This document shows, one piece after another, positions 42,123 to 51,145 of a DNA stretch of 64,000 bases. Position numbers and translations under genes: made by a program. The number at the start of each line of letters is the position of its first letter. The stretch's first letter is position 1. This DNA is from Streptomyces sp. S465 (GTDB lineage Bacteria > Actinomycetota > Actinomycetes > Streptomycetales > Streptomycetaceae): assembly GCF_026898115.1 (NCBI RefSeq), contig NZ_CP114036.1, positions 3,596,001 through 3,660,000 of the forward strand, in the 5' to 3' direction. Below the pieces are notes generated by a model, which was given only the letters and a program-made list of their open reading frames with translations, was not told the origin of the DNA and searched no databases.

Positions 42123-43360
42123 CGGGTCCTCCGCACATCCATCAGCGCCGCCACCCGCGCCAGCCGCTCCACCAGCGCGCCCGCGTCCGCGTTGAGCCGC
42201 TGGCGCCCGGTGCGGCCGAGCCGGTCCAGCGGGGTCCAGCGGTCCCCGTGGTGCGAGCGCTCCAGCGTCCGCTGGGTGCGGTCCAGTTCGCTCTTCAGCT
42301 CGGGCAGCCACGGGGCACGCGGCTTCAGCAGCGGCTCCAGCCGGCGCAGCACGGCCCGGGTGCCGTCGAGGTTGGCCCGCGCGGTGGCCAGATTGGTGCC
42401 GCTGCCGTAGTCGGTGCGGCCGGTCAGCTCGAACTGCACGGTGTTCTCCATGATCTCGTGCGCCCGCAGGCCCAGGTCGGCCGGGTCCATCCGCGCCTGC
42501 GGCCAGTCGTCCCGCAGCCGCCGGACGTCCTTGACGAGCCGGTCGGCGACCGGGCGCAGGGTACGCGCGGACTCGCCGTGCCACAGGCCGTACTCAAGGC
42601 GGTGGAACCCGGTGAAGTCCGCGTCGTGGACCCCGCCGGACAGCCCCGCCGTGGTGCCGTTGATCGCCGCGTCGGCATCGCCGAAGGCGCCATAGGCGGC
42701 GCCCATCCGCTCGTACACCAGGTGGGCGGGCAGCCAGTCCGCACGCGCCGCTGTCAGATCACCGCAGTGGACGGCCGAGCGCAGCGCGTCCGTGCGCCGC
42801 ACCAGCTCGTCCATCCGGCCCGTCACCCACTTCTGGTAGGCGATGGTGGGCGGGATCAGATCCTGCTGGCTGACCGGAAGCGCGGCGGGTCCGCCGCCCC
42901 GCGCCGGTCCAGGGACGGTGACGGTGGGCCCGGTCACCGCGTCCGCGTCCTCGGGCAGGCAGACGAAGGCGTAGGAGCCCCCGCCGAGCGTGACGCTCAG
43001 CGGTCTGCTGGTGCCGGGGCCCAGGCCCTCCACCTCTCCGTAGACGGCGCCGCTCGACGGATCGGTGAGATAGACCTCGGCCGGTCTGCTGGAGGTGTTC
43101 CGCAGATCGAAGACCTGTTTGCCACCGGCGGCATGGGACCAGCCACGGCCGCAGCCGCCCTCGGACACCTCGACGGAGGTGTGCCGCAGCCCGTCCGATG
43201 CCGTCGCGCTCCGGCTCGCGGAGGGGTTCGGACGAGGACCGTCGGAGGAGTCTCCGCCGACCGCCAGCGCGCCGATCCCAACGGCCGCCGCCACCGTCAC
43301 CGCACCGGCGGCCAGCAGATGACGTGCCGGTGGGACAGGGGAGAGCTGTTGGCGACGCAC
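42119..43360 (-). CDS. efeO: EfeO, imelysin-type iron-binding protein
   Basis: 413 aa, GTG start. N-terminal signal/anchor helix (about residues 12-37), cupredoxin-like domain (about 55-160, VFDLRNTSSRPAEVYL and YAFVCLPEDADAV), then the M75 imelysin domain with the HxxE motif in FTGFHRLEYGLWHGE and the segment LGLRAHEIMENTVQFELTG. It delivers iron in Efe systems. Translationally coupled to efeB. Normally a third gene, the FTR1-type permease EfeU, precedes it; none is in this window. Confidence 0.9.
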   Translation of the reverse strand: MRRQQLSPVPPARHLLAAGAVTVAAAVGIGALAVGGDSSDGPRPNPSASRSATASDGLRHTSVEVSEGGCGRGWSHAAGGKQVFDLRNTSSRPAEVYLTDPSSGAVYGEVEGLGPGTSRPLSVTLGGGSYAFVCLPEDADAVTGPTVTVPGPARGGGPAALPVSQQDLIPPTIAYQKWVTGRMDELVRRTDALRSAVHCGDLTAARADWLPAHLVYERMGAAYGAFGDADAAINGTTAGLSGGVHDADFTGFHRLEYGLWHGESARTLRPVADRLVKDVRRLRDDWPQARMDPADLGLRAHEIMENTVQFELTGRTDYGSGTNLATARANLDGTRAVLRRLEPLLKPRAPWLPELKSELDRTQRTLERSHHGDRWTPLDRLGRTGRQRLNADAGALVERLARVAALMDVRRTR

Positions 43361-43549
43361 GGCTGCATGCTAGGCGCACTCCGGTAAGCGGAATGAACCG
43401 GTGGGGAAAGTGCACCATGCAATTCCGCCGGGGTTCAGCTCCCCGTCACCGACTCCTCGGCCACTCTGCCCACGCCCGCCCGCACCCGCACCACCGCGGC
43501 CGTCCACGGCTGCCCGAGGCCGTCCACAGCTGTCCACGGCCGTCCGCCG

Positions 43550-44296
43550 CTATCCGCCGCTTCGGGCGAAGAGCGTGCCCAGCCGGTCGTGGACCGGATC
43601 GCGGCCCAGCAGCCGCAGGCCCTCCCAGACCGTGACCTGGTTGGCGGTGAGCACCGGCTTGCCCAGCTCCGCCTCCAGATCCGGAATCCAGGCGGCGGTG
43701 TGCAGGGCGGTGTCCGGCAGCAGCACCGCCTGAGCCTCGGGATGGTCCCCGGCGCGGGCCAGCCGCAGCACCTCCTCCCGGCCCCAGGTGCCGACCTCCG
43801 CTGCCGTGATGATCCCGCTGCCGCGCATCGAGACCACCTCCGCGCCCGCCGCCTTCAAAAATGCCCTGAAGTAATCGGCGACATCCTCCGGGTAGGTGGC
43901 GGCGATGGCCACCCGCTCGGCGCCGAGCGCCTGTACCGCGTGGGCGAAGGCGAAGGAGGTGCTGGAGGCGGGCATACCGGCCGTCTCGCTCAGCTCGCGC
44001 ACCTGCTCCTCGGCGCCCTCCCAGCCGAAGACGAAGCTGGCACTGGTGCAGGCCCACACCACAGCCTGGGCACCGCGCTCGGCGAGCTCGGCGACCCCGG
44101 CCGCGAGGCGGGCCGCCGACCCCATCTCCAGCAGGGCGTCCACCCGGTGGGCGTCCTCACCGATGTCGGTATGGACCAGGGGAAGCCGGACGTCGCCGCC
44201 CAGGATGCCTTCCAGGCGCGGATATTCGTCCTCGGCGGAGTATCCGGGGTAGAGAAAGCCCACCGTGTTCGGGGTCGGCCGGGTCGAGTCCACCAT
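43550..44296 (-). CDS. Maleate-isomerase/Asp-Glu-racemase-family protein lacking the second Cys
   Basis: 248 aa. Family signature AVVWACTSASFVFGW with Cys83; the second catalytic cysteine expected in the ISCTNL-like strand is Asp195 here (LLPDTALHT). Maleate isomerase uses both cysteines; arylmalonate decarboxylase uses only the second; a member with only the first has no obvious assigned reaction. PVLTANQVTVWEGLRLLG is well conserved. It is 107 bases downstream of a two-Cys paralogue on the same strand, so the two probably act together or as a pair of subunits. Confidence 0.85.
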   Translation of the reverse strand: MVDSTRPTPNTVGFLYPGYSAEDEYPRLEGILGGDVRLPLVHTDIGEDAHRVDALLEMGSAARLAAGVAELAERGAQAVVWACTSASFVFGWEGAEEQVRELSETAGMPASSTSFAFAHAVQALGAERVAIAATYPEDVADYFRAFLKAAGAEVVSMRGSGIITAAEVGTWGREEVLRLARAGDHPEAQAVLLPDTALHTAAWIPDLEAELGKPVLTANQVTVWEGLRLLGRDPVHDRLGTLFARSGG

Positions 44297-44403
44297 GGCT
44301 GCCTCCTTGACTGGCGGCCCCCGCGAGCGCCGCCCCCTGCACTGCTGTCACTTCTCCTACACCGCGGACGCCCGGCGGGTTCCCACCCGCCGGGCGGTTC
44401 CCC

Positions 44404-45426
44404 TCACACCGGCGACGGACCTCCCGAATCGTCGAGGTAGGGCCCCTCACCGACGCCGGACCCGAAGCCCGGGTCGAGCCCGTCGGCCGGATCGCCGTCC
44501 GACCCCGGCGGCGCGGCCCCGGCCAGCGCCGCTTCCGGCTCCTCCACCACGGACTCCACCGCCTCCACGGCCCCGAGCACCGACCCGACGACCTGGTCCG
44601 TCACCGGGAGCGGGCCGCCCATCGGCGGCACCGACATCCCCGCCGGACCGGACCGGGCGAGCGGGTCCAGCAGCGCCTGGTACGGGCCCACGGCCTGGGC
44701 GCCGATCGCCCGCAGCGCCGCCCACATCGTGACCTGGTTCGCGGACAGCACGGGCATCCGCAACTCCGCCTCCAGCTGCGGAATCACGTCGTAGGTCGGC
44801 AGGTTGGTGCAGCTGATGAAGAGCGCGTCGGTCGCTCCGACCACCGCCTGCCGGGCCATGTCGACCACATCGCGGTACGGCACCTTCCAGATGTGCCGGG
44901 TCAGTCCGAGGTACGCCCGTCCGGTGACGGTCATCCCGGCCTCGCCGAGATACTCCTCCAGTGAGTCGGTGACCGACCGGGTGTACGGCGTCACCACCGC
45001 GATCCGCCGGGCGCCGATCTCCCGCAGCGCCTCCAGCAGCGCGCCCGAGGTGGTCAGCGACGGAACCTCACCCGCCTGGGTCATCGCCGCGCACATCGCC
45101 CGCTCACCGGCCACACCGCCGACGAAGCTGCCCGAGGTGCAGGCGTACGACACCACTTCCGGTGCGACGGCGCTCAGCGCCCGCACCGCTTCCTGCAAGG
45201 TCTCGTGCTCGCTCACGAGCCGGGCCAGGTCGAGGCTCACCTCGACGGGTACGAAAGGGGTACGGGTCAGGTGCAGGGAAACCTCGTCCGGTACCCAGCG
45301 CCACAGCTCACGGTCGAGTGCGAAGTCGAATGGTGCCACCACACCCACGCCGCGCTGCGGCCGTGGGCCACCCAGAAAAGAGACGTCCAAAGCGAGCCCC
45401 AATACAGAACGGAGGGACTGGACCAT
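44404..45426 (-). CDS. Maleate cis-trans isomerase-family protein with both Cys
   Basis: 340 aa from the ATG at 45424-45426; an in-frame ATG at 45525 is possible. Cys96 in VVSYACTSGSFVGG and Cys206 in LFISCTNLPTYDVIPQLEAE form the two-cysteine active site of maleate isomerase/EutA-type enzymes, followed by PVLSANQVTMWAALRAIG. A C-terminal extension of about 75 Pro/Gly/Asp-rich residues is unlike the family. First gene of the leftward pair; divergent from the dehydrogenase-amidase operon across a 171-base promoter region. Confidence 0.85.
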   Translation of the reverse strand: MVQSLRSVLGLALDVSFLGGPRPQRGVGVVAPFDFALDRELWRWVPDEVSLHLTRTPFVPVEVSLDLARLVSEHETLQEAVRALSAVAPEVVSYACTSGSFVGGVAGERAMCAAMTQAGEVPSLTTSGALLEALREIGARRIAVVTPYTRSVTDSLEEYLGEAGMTVTGRAYLGLTRHIWKVPYRDVVDMARQAVVGATDALFISCTNLPTYDVIPQLEAELRMPVLSANQVTMWAALRAIGAQAVGPYQALLDPLARSGPAGMSVPPMGGPLPVTDQVVGSVLGAVEAVESVVEEPEAALAGAAPPGSDGDPADGLDPGFGSGVGEGPYLDDSGGPSPV

Positions 45427-45489
45427 TGGCCAGAGATTTCGACGGAGAGAAGCCGGCCTGATGCCGGGACGCCGGGACAGATGCCGTTG

Positions 45490-45519
45490 TTGACGACGGT
45501 AGTTTCCGCTGCCTAGCGT
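45490..45519 (+). promoter_or_regulatory. Candidate promoter of the dehydrogenase-amidase operon
   Basis: TTGACG (45490-45495), 18-base spacer, TAGCGT (45514-45519), a housekeeping-type pair about 78 bases before the dehydrogenase start. TTTCGAAA at 45577-45584 is a short palindrome in the leader that could be an operator. Confidence 0.45.
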
Positions 45520-45597
45520 GGTCAATCCTCAAACTGAGGCGCCTGCCCGCTTCTTCTTCAGGCAAACCCATCCACGTTTCGAAATGGTTTCCCGCCT

Positions 45598-46545
45598 ATG
45601 TCCGAAAGCACAGTTGTCGTCTTCGGCGACCAGCCGCCCGTCCGTCTGGACCGGGTGGCCGACCGGGCCAAGATCGTCGTCTGCGACGAGACGTCGCTGC
45701 CCGAGGCGCTTCCTGCCGCGGATGTGCTCCTGGTCTGGGATTTCACCTCCGACGCGGTGCGCGACGCCTGGCCCGGCAAGGGCCATAGGCCCGCCTGGGT
45801 GCACACCGCGAGCGCGGGGGTGGACCGGCTGCTCTGCCCCGAACTCATCGCCTCCGACACGGTCCTGACGAACGCCCGCGGGGTGTTCGAACAGCCGATC
45901 GCCGAGTACGTTGCCGGTCTGGTGATCGCCATGGCCAAGGACTTTCACGGGAGTTGGGAGCTACAGCGGCAACGCCGCTGGCAGCACCGGGAGACGATGC
46001 GGCTGGCCGGGACGCGCGCCGTGGTCGTGGGCGCGGGCCCCATCGGCCGGGCGATCGGCTCCACCCTGGCCGCACTCGGCGTGGTGGTCGACCTGGTGGG
46101 CCGCACCGCGCGGCAGGGCGTGCGTGGCGGTGACGAGCTGCCCGAGCTGCTGCCGCGGGCCGACTGGGTGGTGTGCGCGGCGCCGCTCACCGACACCACC
46201 CGCGGCATGTTCGACCGGTCCGCCTTCGACCGGATGAAGCCCACCGCCCGGTTCATCAACGTCGGCCGCGGCCCCCTGGTCGTCGAAAAGGACCTCATGG
46301 CCGCTCTGGTGGCCCGACGGATCGGCGGCGCGGCGCTGGACGTCTTCGAACATGAGCCGCTGACCGCCGACGACCCCCTGTGGGACGTGCCGGGGCTGTT
46401 CGTCTCGCCCCATATGAGCGGCGACACGATCGGGTGGCGCGACCATCTGGCCGAGCAGTTCCAGGACAACTACGACCGCTGGTGCGCCGGCGAACCCCTG
46501 CTCAACATCGTCGACAAGCGCCTCGGGTACGTACCGGTGGACTGA
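45598..46545 (+). CDS. D-2-hydroxyacid dehydrogenase
   Basis: 315 aa. Rossmann motif VVVGAGPIGRAIG, NAD-side LVGRTARQGV, catalytic Arg224 (INVGRGPLV), Glu253 (VFEHEPLTADDPLW) and His272 (SPHMSGD). Reduces a 2-keto acid to the D-2-hydroxy acid or the reverse with NAD(H). The N-terminal substrate domain is short. First gene of a two-gene operon with the amidase (25 bases), inside the locus with two isomerase-family proteins and an importer, so its substrate is probably a dicarboxylate-like keto acid made there. Confidence 0.88.
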   Translation: MSESTVVVFGDQPPVRLDRVADRAKIVVCDETSLPEALPAADVLLVWDFTSDAVRDAWPGKGHRPAWVHTASAGVDRLLCPELIASDTVLTNARGVFEQPIAEYVAGLVIAMAKDFHGSWELQRQRRWQHRETMRLAGTRAVVVGAGPIGRAIGSTLAALGVVVDLVGRTARQGVRGGDELPELLPRADWVVCAAPLTDTTRGMFDRSAFDRMKPTARFINVGRGPLVVEKDLMAALVARRIGGAALDVFEHEPLTADDPLWDVPGLFVSPHMSGDTIGWRDHLAEQFQDNYDRWCAGEPLLNIVDKRLGYVPVD

Positions 46546-46570
46546 TCGCACGACCTGAACGGAGAGACGG

Positions 46571-47983
46571 ATGACCGACCTTCACGACCTGACAGCCGTT
46601 CAACTCGTCGAGCGCTACGCCTCCGGCGAGCTCTCCCCGGTCGAGGCGACCCGTGCCGTCCTCCACCGGATCGAACAGGTACAGCCGGAGGTGAACGCCT
46701 TCAGCCGGGTGGACGCCGAAGGCGCGCTGCGGCAGGCGGAGGAGTCCGCCGAGCGGTGGCGGCGCGGGACCCCGGCGGGCCTGGTGGACGGCGTACCGGT
46801 GACGGTGAAGGACATCCTGCTGCTGCGCGGCGCCCCCACGCTGCGCGGTTCGCGGACCGTACGGCCCGAAGGCCAGGCGTGGGACGAGGACGCGCCCTCG
46901 GTGGCCCGGCTGCGCGAGCACGGCGCGGTGTTCGTGGGCAAGACCACGACCCCGGAGTTCGGCTGGAAGGGCGTCACCGACAGTCCGGTCTACGGGGTCA
47001 CCGGCAATCCTTACGATCCTCAGCGGACCGCGGGCGGCTCCAGCGGCGGCAGCGCGGCAGCGGTCGCGCTGGGCGCGGGCCCGCTGAGCCTGGGGACGGA
47101 CGGCGGGGGTTCGGTCCGTATCCCGGCGGCCTTCTGCGGCATCTTCGCGTTGAAACCCACCTATGGGAGGGTTCCGCTCTACCCGGCGAGCGCGTTCGGC
47201 ACGCTGGCCCATGTGGGGCCGATGACCCGGGACGCGGCGGACGCGGCGCTGCTGATGGATGTGATCTCCGGCCCGGACTGGCGCGACTGGTCGCAGCTGG
47301 CGCCGGCCGAGGGAAGCTTCCGGGAGGCGCTCGCCTCCGGCGGCGGGGTGGACGGGCTGCGGGTGGCCTACAGCCCCGCGCTCGGCGGGACGGCCTCGGT
47401 CGACCCGGAGGTGGCCGCGGCGGTGCGGCGGGCGGTGGATCTGCTGGCGGAGCTGGGCGCGGTGGTCGAGGAGATCGACCCGGGGTTCCAGGACCCGGTG
47501 GAGGCGTTCCACACGCTGTGGTTCAGCGGTGCGGCCCGGGTGGTCCAGCCGCTGGGGCAGGAGGAGTGGGAGCTGCTGGACCCGGGACTGCGCGAGATCT
47601 GCGCCCAGGGGGCGGCGTACAGCGCACTGGACTATCTGGCGGCCGTGGACGTGCGGATGGCCCTCGGCCATGCCATGGGGCGTTTCCACTCCGCGTACGA
47701 CCTGCTGGTCACCCCGACGTTGCCGATCACCGCGTTCGAGGCCGGGGTCGAGGTACCCAAGGGGTCGGAGCACACCCGGTGGACCGGCTGGACGCCGTTC
47801 ACCTACCCGTTCAACCTGACCCAGCAGCCCGCGGCCTCGGTGCCGTGCGGACTCAGCGGTGCCGGGCTCCCGATCGGAGTGCAGCTGGTGGGCGCGCGCC
47901 ACGCGGACGCGCTGGTGCTACGGGCGGCGCACACACTGTTCGAGGCGGGCCTGGCGGACGGGGTACGCCCACGGACGGCCTGA
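46571..47983 (+). CDS. Amidase-signature enzyme
   Basis: 470 aa, ATG with GGAGAG upstream. Ser-cisSer-Lys triad: Lys80 (VPVTVKD), Ser157/158 (AGGSSGGSAA) and Ser181 (DGGGSVRIPAAF). C-terminal GLPIGVQLVG is typical. It hydrolyses an amide or ring-opened imide; no GatB/C partners are nearby, so not the tRNA amidotransferase. Its stop is immediately followed by a 17-bp tandem repeat. Confidence 0.9.
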   Translation: MTDLHDLTAVQLVERYASGELSPVEATRAVLHRIEQVQPEVNAFSRVDAEGALRQAEESAERWRRGTPAGLVDGVPVTVKDILLLRGAPTLRGSRTVRPEGQAWDEDAPSVARLREHGAVFVGKTTTPEFGWKGVTDSPVYGVTGNPYDPQRTAGGSSGGSAAAVALGAGPLSLGTDGGGSVRIPAAFCGIFALKPTYGRVPLYPASAFGTLAHVGPMTRDAADAALLMDVISGPDWRDWSQLAPAEGSFREALASGGGVDGLRVAYSPALGGTASVDPEVAAAVRRAVDLLAELGAVVEEIDPGFQDPVEAFHTLWFSGAARVVQPLGQEEWELLDPGLREICAQGAAYSALDYLAAVDVRMALGHAMGRFHSAYDLLVTPTLPITAFEAGVEVPKGSEHTRWTGWTPFTYPFNLTQQPAASVPCGLSGAGLPIGVQLVGARHADALVLRAAHTLFEAGLADGVRPRTA

Positions 47984-48051
47984 GGAGTCCGGCAGCCCGG
48001 GGATTCCGGAAACCTGGGGATTCCGGCAGCCCGGGGGTTCCGGCAACCCGG
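47984..48051. repeat. 17-bp tandem repeat, four units
   Basis: Units GGATTCCGGCAGCCCGG (variants AGTCC, AAACCTGG, GGTTCC) at 47984, 48001, 48018 and 48035, starting at the base after the amidase stop codon. Confidence 0.88.
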
Positions 48052-48511
48052 GGCCCGCGGGGCCGTACGTCGCGGCGCGCGGGCCATATGCCGCGGCGGG
48101 CCCCGACGGCCTGAAGTCCGCAGCGTTCCGAAGACCTGAGCGACCCAGGACCCGCAGCGCCCCCAAACCCGACAGCCCACGGCCGCGACGGCCCAGGGCC
48201 CCGGGACTCGCGGCTGGGCGCAGGGCGGCCCGAAGCCGACGGCCCCAAGCCCCGGCAGCCGAAGACCCCGGCGAGCGAGCCAGGCTCCCTGAAGCGCCCG
48301 AACGGCCCGGAAGGCCCCCGGACCCCAAAGCGCCCAGCGAACCGGGGGGCGGCCCGCGCCAGGGCCCCGGCGGCCCGAGAGCTCCGAGGCCCGAAGCACC
48401 CGGAGCCCGCCGCCGGGCCGGGCCCTGGGCGGAGCCGGGCCCGCAGCCCAGGGCCCCGCAGCCCAGGGACCGGCCCGAGCCCAGGACCCGGCCGGCTCCG
48501 GGAGCTGGCAT

Positions 48512-48827
48512 GCCCCAGGAGCCGGCGTGCCCACGGGACGACGTACCCAGGGAACGCAGTGCCCAGGGACGGCGCACCCACGGAACGCGGTGCCCAGGAA
48601 CGCGGTGCCCAGGGGACGACGGGCCCAGGGAACGGGGTGCCCCAGGGGACGACGTGCCCACGGCACGGGGTGCCCCGGGACGCCGCACCCACAAACCGAC
48701 ACGCCCACGAACCGACACGCCCACGAGCCGACGCACCCACGAACCGACACGCCCACGAGCCGCCGTACCCACGAACCGACACGCCCACGGGACGGCGCAC
48801 CCACGAGCCGCCGTGCCCCCGGGCTCC
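48512..48827. repeat. 15-17-bp tandem array, about 19 units
   Basis: Consensus CCCACGAACCGACACG, mostly 16 bases. The left half is degenerate (CCCAGGGAACGCAGTG and similar); the right half (from about 48686) is nearly exact, with alternating CCCACGAACCGACACG and CCCACGAGCCGACGCA types. It ends 15 bases before the DUF3830 stop. Confidence 0.88.
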
Positions 48828-48842
48828 GGGTCGGTCCGGGTG

Positions 48843-49352
48843 CTAGGCCCGGCGGAAGTTGAGGGACTCCCCCAGCGCTCCGGCGCGCCATAGGTCCTGA
48901 CAGGCTTCGGCCATGCGGTCGAGGCCGTCGACGACGGTGCCCCAGACGATCCCGGGCACCCAGCCCGCGTCGCCGTTGATCAGCAGGTTGTTCCGTTCGT
49001 AGAAGAGCGCGAGGTCGACGACCTGCCTCCGCCCCTGGTGCTTGGCGTCGGTCTCGTATCCGTAGGACTTCGTCCCGAGCTGGGTGTCCGTGAAGGTGAA
49101 GTAGCACAGGTCCCCGGGGATCGGGGTGATCGTCGGGTTCTCCAGGGGCGGCTCCTCGGGCGCGAAGGGGGGCACCAGCGCGTAGATCTCATTCCGGGCG
49201 TACTTCGCGTGATATACATCACCTCCCAGCGGCAGCGCGTTCCACACCGCCTCGCAGGTGATCGGCGCGAGATCGTCAAGGAGTTTGGCCGTGCAGCTCA
49301 CTCCGCGCTTGTCGAGCGAGACCTCGATGAACCGGTCGGCTCGGTCAACCAT
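48843..49352 (-). CDS. DUF3830 (cyclophilin-like) protein
   Basis: 169 aa, ATG with GGAGG upstream. Matches the DUF3830 pattern: FIEVSLDKRGVSCTAKLLDDLAPITCEAVWNALPL, AKYARNEIYALVPPF and PGDLCYFTFTD, a cyclophilin-like small beta fold. Function unknown; such genes often sit beside amidase/isomerase catabolic genes and amino-acid-type transporters, as here. Divergent from the importer operon, 168 bases between starts. Confidence 0.82.
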   Translation of the reverse strand: MVDRADRFIEVSLDKRGVSCTAKLLDDLAPITCEAVWNALPLGGDVYHAKYARNEIYALVPPFAPEEPPLENPTITPIPGDLCYFTFTDTQLGTKSYGYETDAKHQGRRQVVDLALFYERNNLLINGDAGWVPGIVWGTVVDGLDRMAEACQDLWRAGALGESLNFRRA

Positions 49353-49520
49353 CGACTTTCCTCCAGGTCGCTTCGGAACCAGTCCTGCCGTAGGGGCCTA
49401 CCCAGGCATCGCCCTCATCAAGGGCCGGAAACAGCCCGCATATATTTCATGAAGTCGGGTAGCCGCGCGCCCATGGCTCCACCACGTGGGAAAGACACCG
49501 ATAACAGAGAAATAACAAAA

Positions 49521-50396
49521 ATGGGACCAAGTCGTCGCTCGCTTCTCGCCGGCGGAGCGGCTCTGGGTCTGCTGGGCGCGGTCGGCTGTAGCCGGGTGAC
49601 CGGCTCCGACGTCAAGGACGGGGGCAACCTGCTGGAGCGCCTGCGGTCGCAGGGCACGGTCCGACTGGGAATTGCGGGGGAGATCCCATTCGGCTACATC
49701 GACAAGAATGGCGACTTCACCGGTGAGGCGCCGGAGATCGCGAAGGTCATCTTCAAGCGGCTGGGCGTGCCCAAGGTCCAGCCGGTGCCGACCGAGTTCG
49801 GCTCGCTCATTCCGGGCCTTCGCTCGCAGCAGTTCGACGTGGTCTCGGCGGGGATGTACATCAACCCCGAGCGCTGTGCCCAGGTGATCTTCTCGGACCC
49901 CGACTACCGCATGCGTGACGCGTTCATCGTGCGCAAGGGGAATCCGAAGAACCTCCACAACTACCAGGACATCGTGAAGAAGAAGGCCAAGATGGCCACC
50001 GGCACCGCGTATGCCGAGATCGGCTACGCGGAGGACGCCGGGATCAAGCAGAGCGACATGCTGATCCTCCCGGACCAGCTGGCCGGGCTGCTGGCGGTGG
50101 AGCAGGGCCGGGCCGATGTCTTCGCGGGCACGACCGTGACCGTCCACAACGTGGTGAAGCAGCGGAACAGCCGGCTGGCCGAGGCCACCGAGCCGTTCCA
50201 GCCGATGGTCGACGGCAAACCGGACATCGGCGCCGGCGGCTTCGCCTTCCGCCCGGAGGAGACCAAGCTCCGGGACGCCTTCAATGTCGAGCTGCACAAG
50301 ATGAAGAAGAGCGGCGAGCTGCTGCGCATCGTGCGGCCCTTCGGTTTCACCAAGGAAGAGATGACCGATCTGACCGCCGAGGAGCTGTGCTCATGA
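49521..50396 (+). CDS. EhuB-like solute-binding lipoprotein
   Basis: 291 aa from ATG 49521; ATGs at 49449 and 49473 are alternatives and no start has a strong ribosome site. SRRSLLAGGAALGLLGAVGC gives a twin-arginine-like signal with lipobox Cys23. Family 3 amino-acid/ectoine-type binding domain: VRLGIAGEIPFGYIDKNGDF, FGSLIPGLRSQQFDVVSAGM, MATGTAYAEIGYAEDAGI. The ligand is unknown; automated naming would be ectoine/hydroxyectoine EhuB, but the adjacent enzymes point to an amide or dicarboxylate-like compound. First gene of the four-gene importer operon. Confidence 0.88.
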   Translation: MGPSRRSLLAGGAALGLLGAVGCSRVTGSDVKDGGNLLERLRSQGTVRLGIAGEIPFGYIDKNGDFTGEAPEIAKVIFKRLGVPKVQPVPTEFGSLIPGLRSQQFDVVSAGMYINPERCAQVIFSDPDYRMRDAFIVRKGNPKNLHNYQDIVKKKAKMATGTAYAEIGYAEDAGIKQSDMLILPDQLAGLLAVEQGRADVFAGTTVTVHNVVKQRNSRLAEATEPFQPMVDGKPDIGAGGFAFRPEETKLRDAFNVELHKMKKSGELLRIVRPFGFTKEEMTDLTAEELCS

Positions 50397-51145
50397 CGGC
50401 CGGACTGTGGACGAACTGGCTCCTTCCCGGTGTCTGGATCACCATTCAGCTGACCCTGTACAGCGCGGTCTTCGCGGCCGTCGTCGCGTTCGGCATCGGG
50501 ATGGCCCGCACCTCCCGGCTGTGGATCGTCCGCTTCCTGACGGGCTTCTACGTGGAGGTCTTCCGCGGCACCTCGGCCCTGGTGCTGATGTTCTGGCTGT
50601 TCTTCGTGATGCCGCTGGCCTTCCACTACCAGCTGGTGCCGATGTGGGCGGCGGTGCTCGCCCTGGGCCTCACCTACGGGGCGTACGGTTCGGAGATCGT
50701 GCGGGGCGCGATCGCCGCGGTGGCCCCGGCGCAGCGTGAGGCGGCCATCGCGCTGAGCTTCACCCCCGCGCAGCGGATGCGCCGGGTGATCCTGCCGCAG
50801 GCGATACCGGAGATGATTCCGCCCTTCAACAACCTCCTGATCGAGCTGTTGAAGGCGACCGCCCTGGTCTCCGCGGTGAGCGTCGCCGACATCACCTTCG
50901 CCGCCCAGCTCTCCCGGCTGGCGACCGGTGACAGCCTGCAGATCTACGCGATCATCCTGGTCCTCTACTTCGTGCTGGCCTTCGTCCTCACCCGGCTGAT
51001 GCGGCTGCTGGAGCGGCGCGCCAAGGCGGGCATCGGCCAGGCTCCGGTGAAGTCCGGCAAGGGCCCGCTGCTCACCCGGAAGCTGTCCGCCCGCCAGGAG
51101 ACCGAGCAGTCGTCCAACATCATCACGGCGGGAGGTGCCCAGTGA
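50393..51145 (+). CDS. EhuC-like ABC permease
   Basis: 250 aa, ATG overlapping the previous stop (ATGA). HisM/GlnP-type permease with about five membrane helices and an EAA loop (VAPAQREAAIALSFTPAQRM). The C-terminal about 40 residues are a charged cytoplasmic tail absent from typical members. Pairs with the next permease. Confidence 0.9.
   Translation: MTAGLWTNWLLPGVWITIQLTLYSAVFAAVVAFGIGMARTSRLWIVRFLTGFYVEVFRGTSALVLMFWLFFVMPLAFHYQLVPMWAAVLALGLTYGAYGSEIVRGAIAAVAPAQREAAIALSFTPAQRMRRVILPQAIPEMIPPFNNLLIELLKATALVSAVSVADITFAAQLSRLATGDSLQIYAIILVLYFVLAFVLTRLMRLLERRAKAGIGQAPVKSGKGPLLTRKLSARQETEQSSNIITAGGAQ

Larger units (their letters stand above)
47984..48842. other. Long gene-free interval rich in short repeats
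   Basis: 859 bases between convergent stops (amidase and DUF3830). It begins with four 17-bp units, contains a GC-rich middle (about 48052-48511) of loosely repeated CGGCCC/CCCAGG motifs, and ends in a 16-bp array. Long frames cross it on both strands, but their peptides are repeat products (for example RAQGTGCPRGRRAHGTG) with no ribosome site; I call no gene. Confidence 0.75.

Noticed and set aside
43495..43549. DnaA-box cluster (GTCCACAGCTGTCCACGG-like)
   Set aside because: Only loose matches to TTGTCCACA within a degenerate repeat and no dnaA/dnaN or AT-rich unwinding region nearby.
47859..48893. Proline/arginine-rich frames across the 859-base gap
   Set aside because: They run through tandem repeats and the ends of real genes and have no ribosome-binding site or domain.
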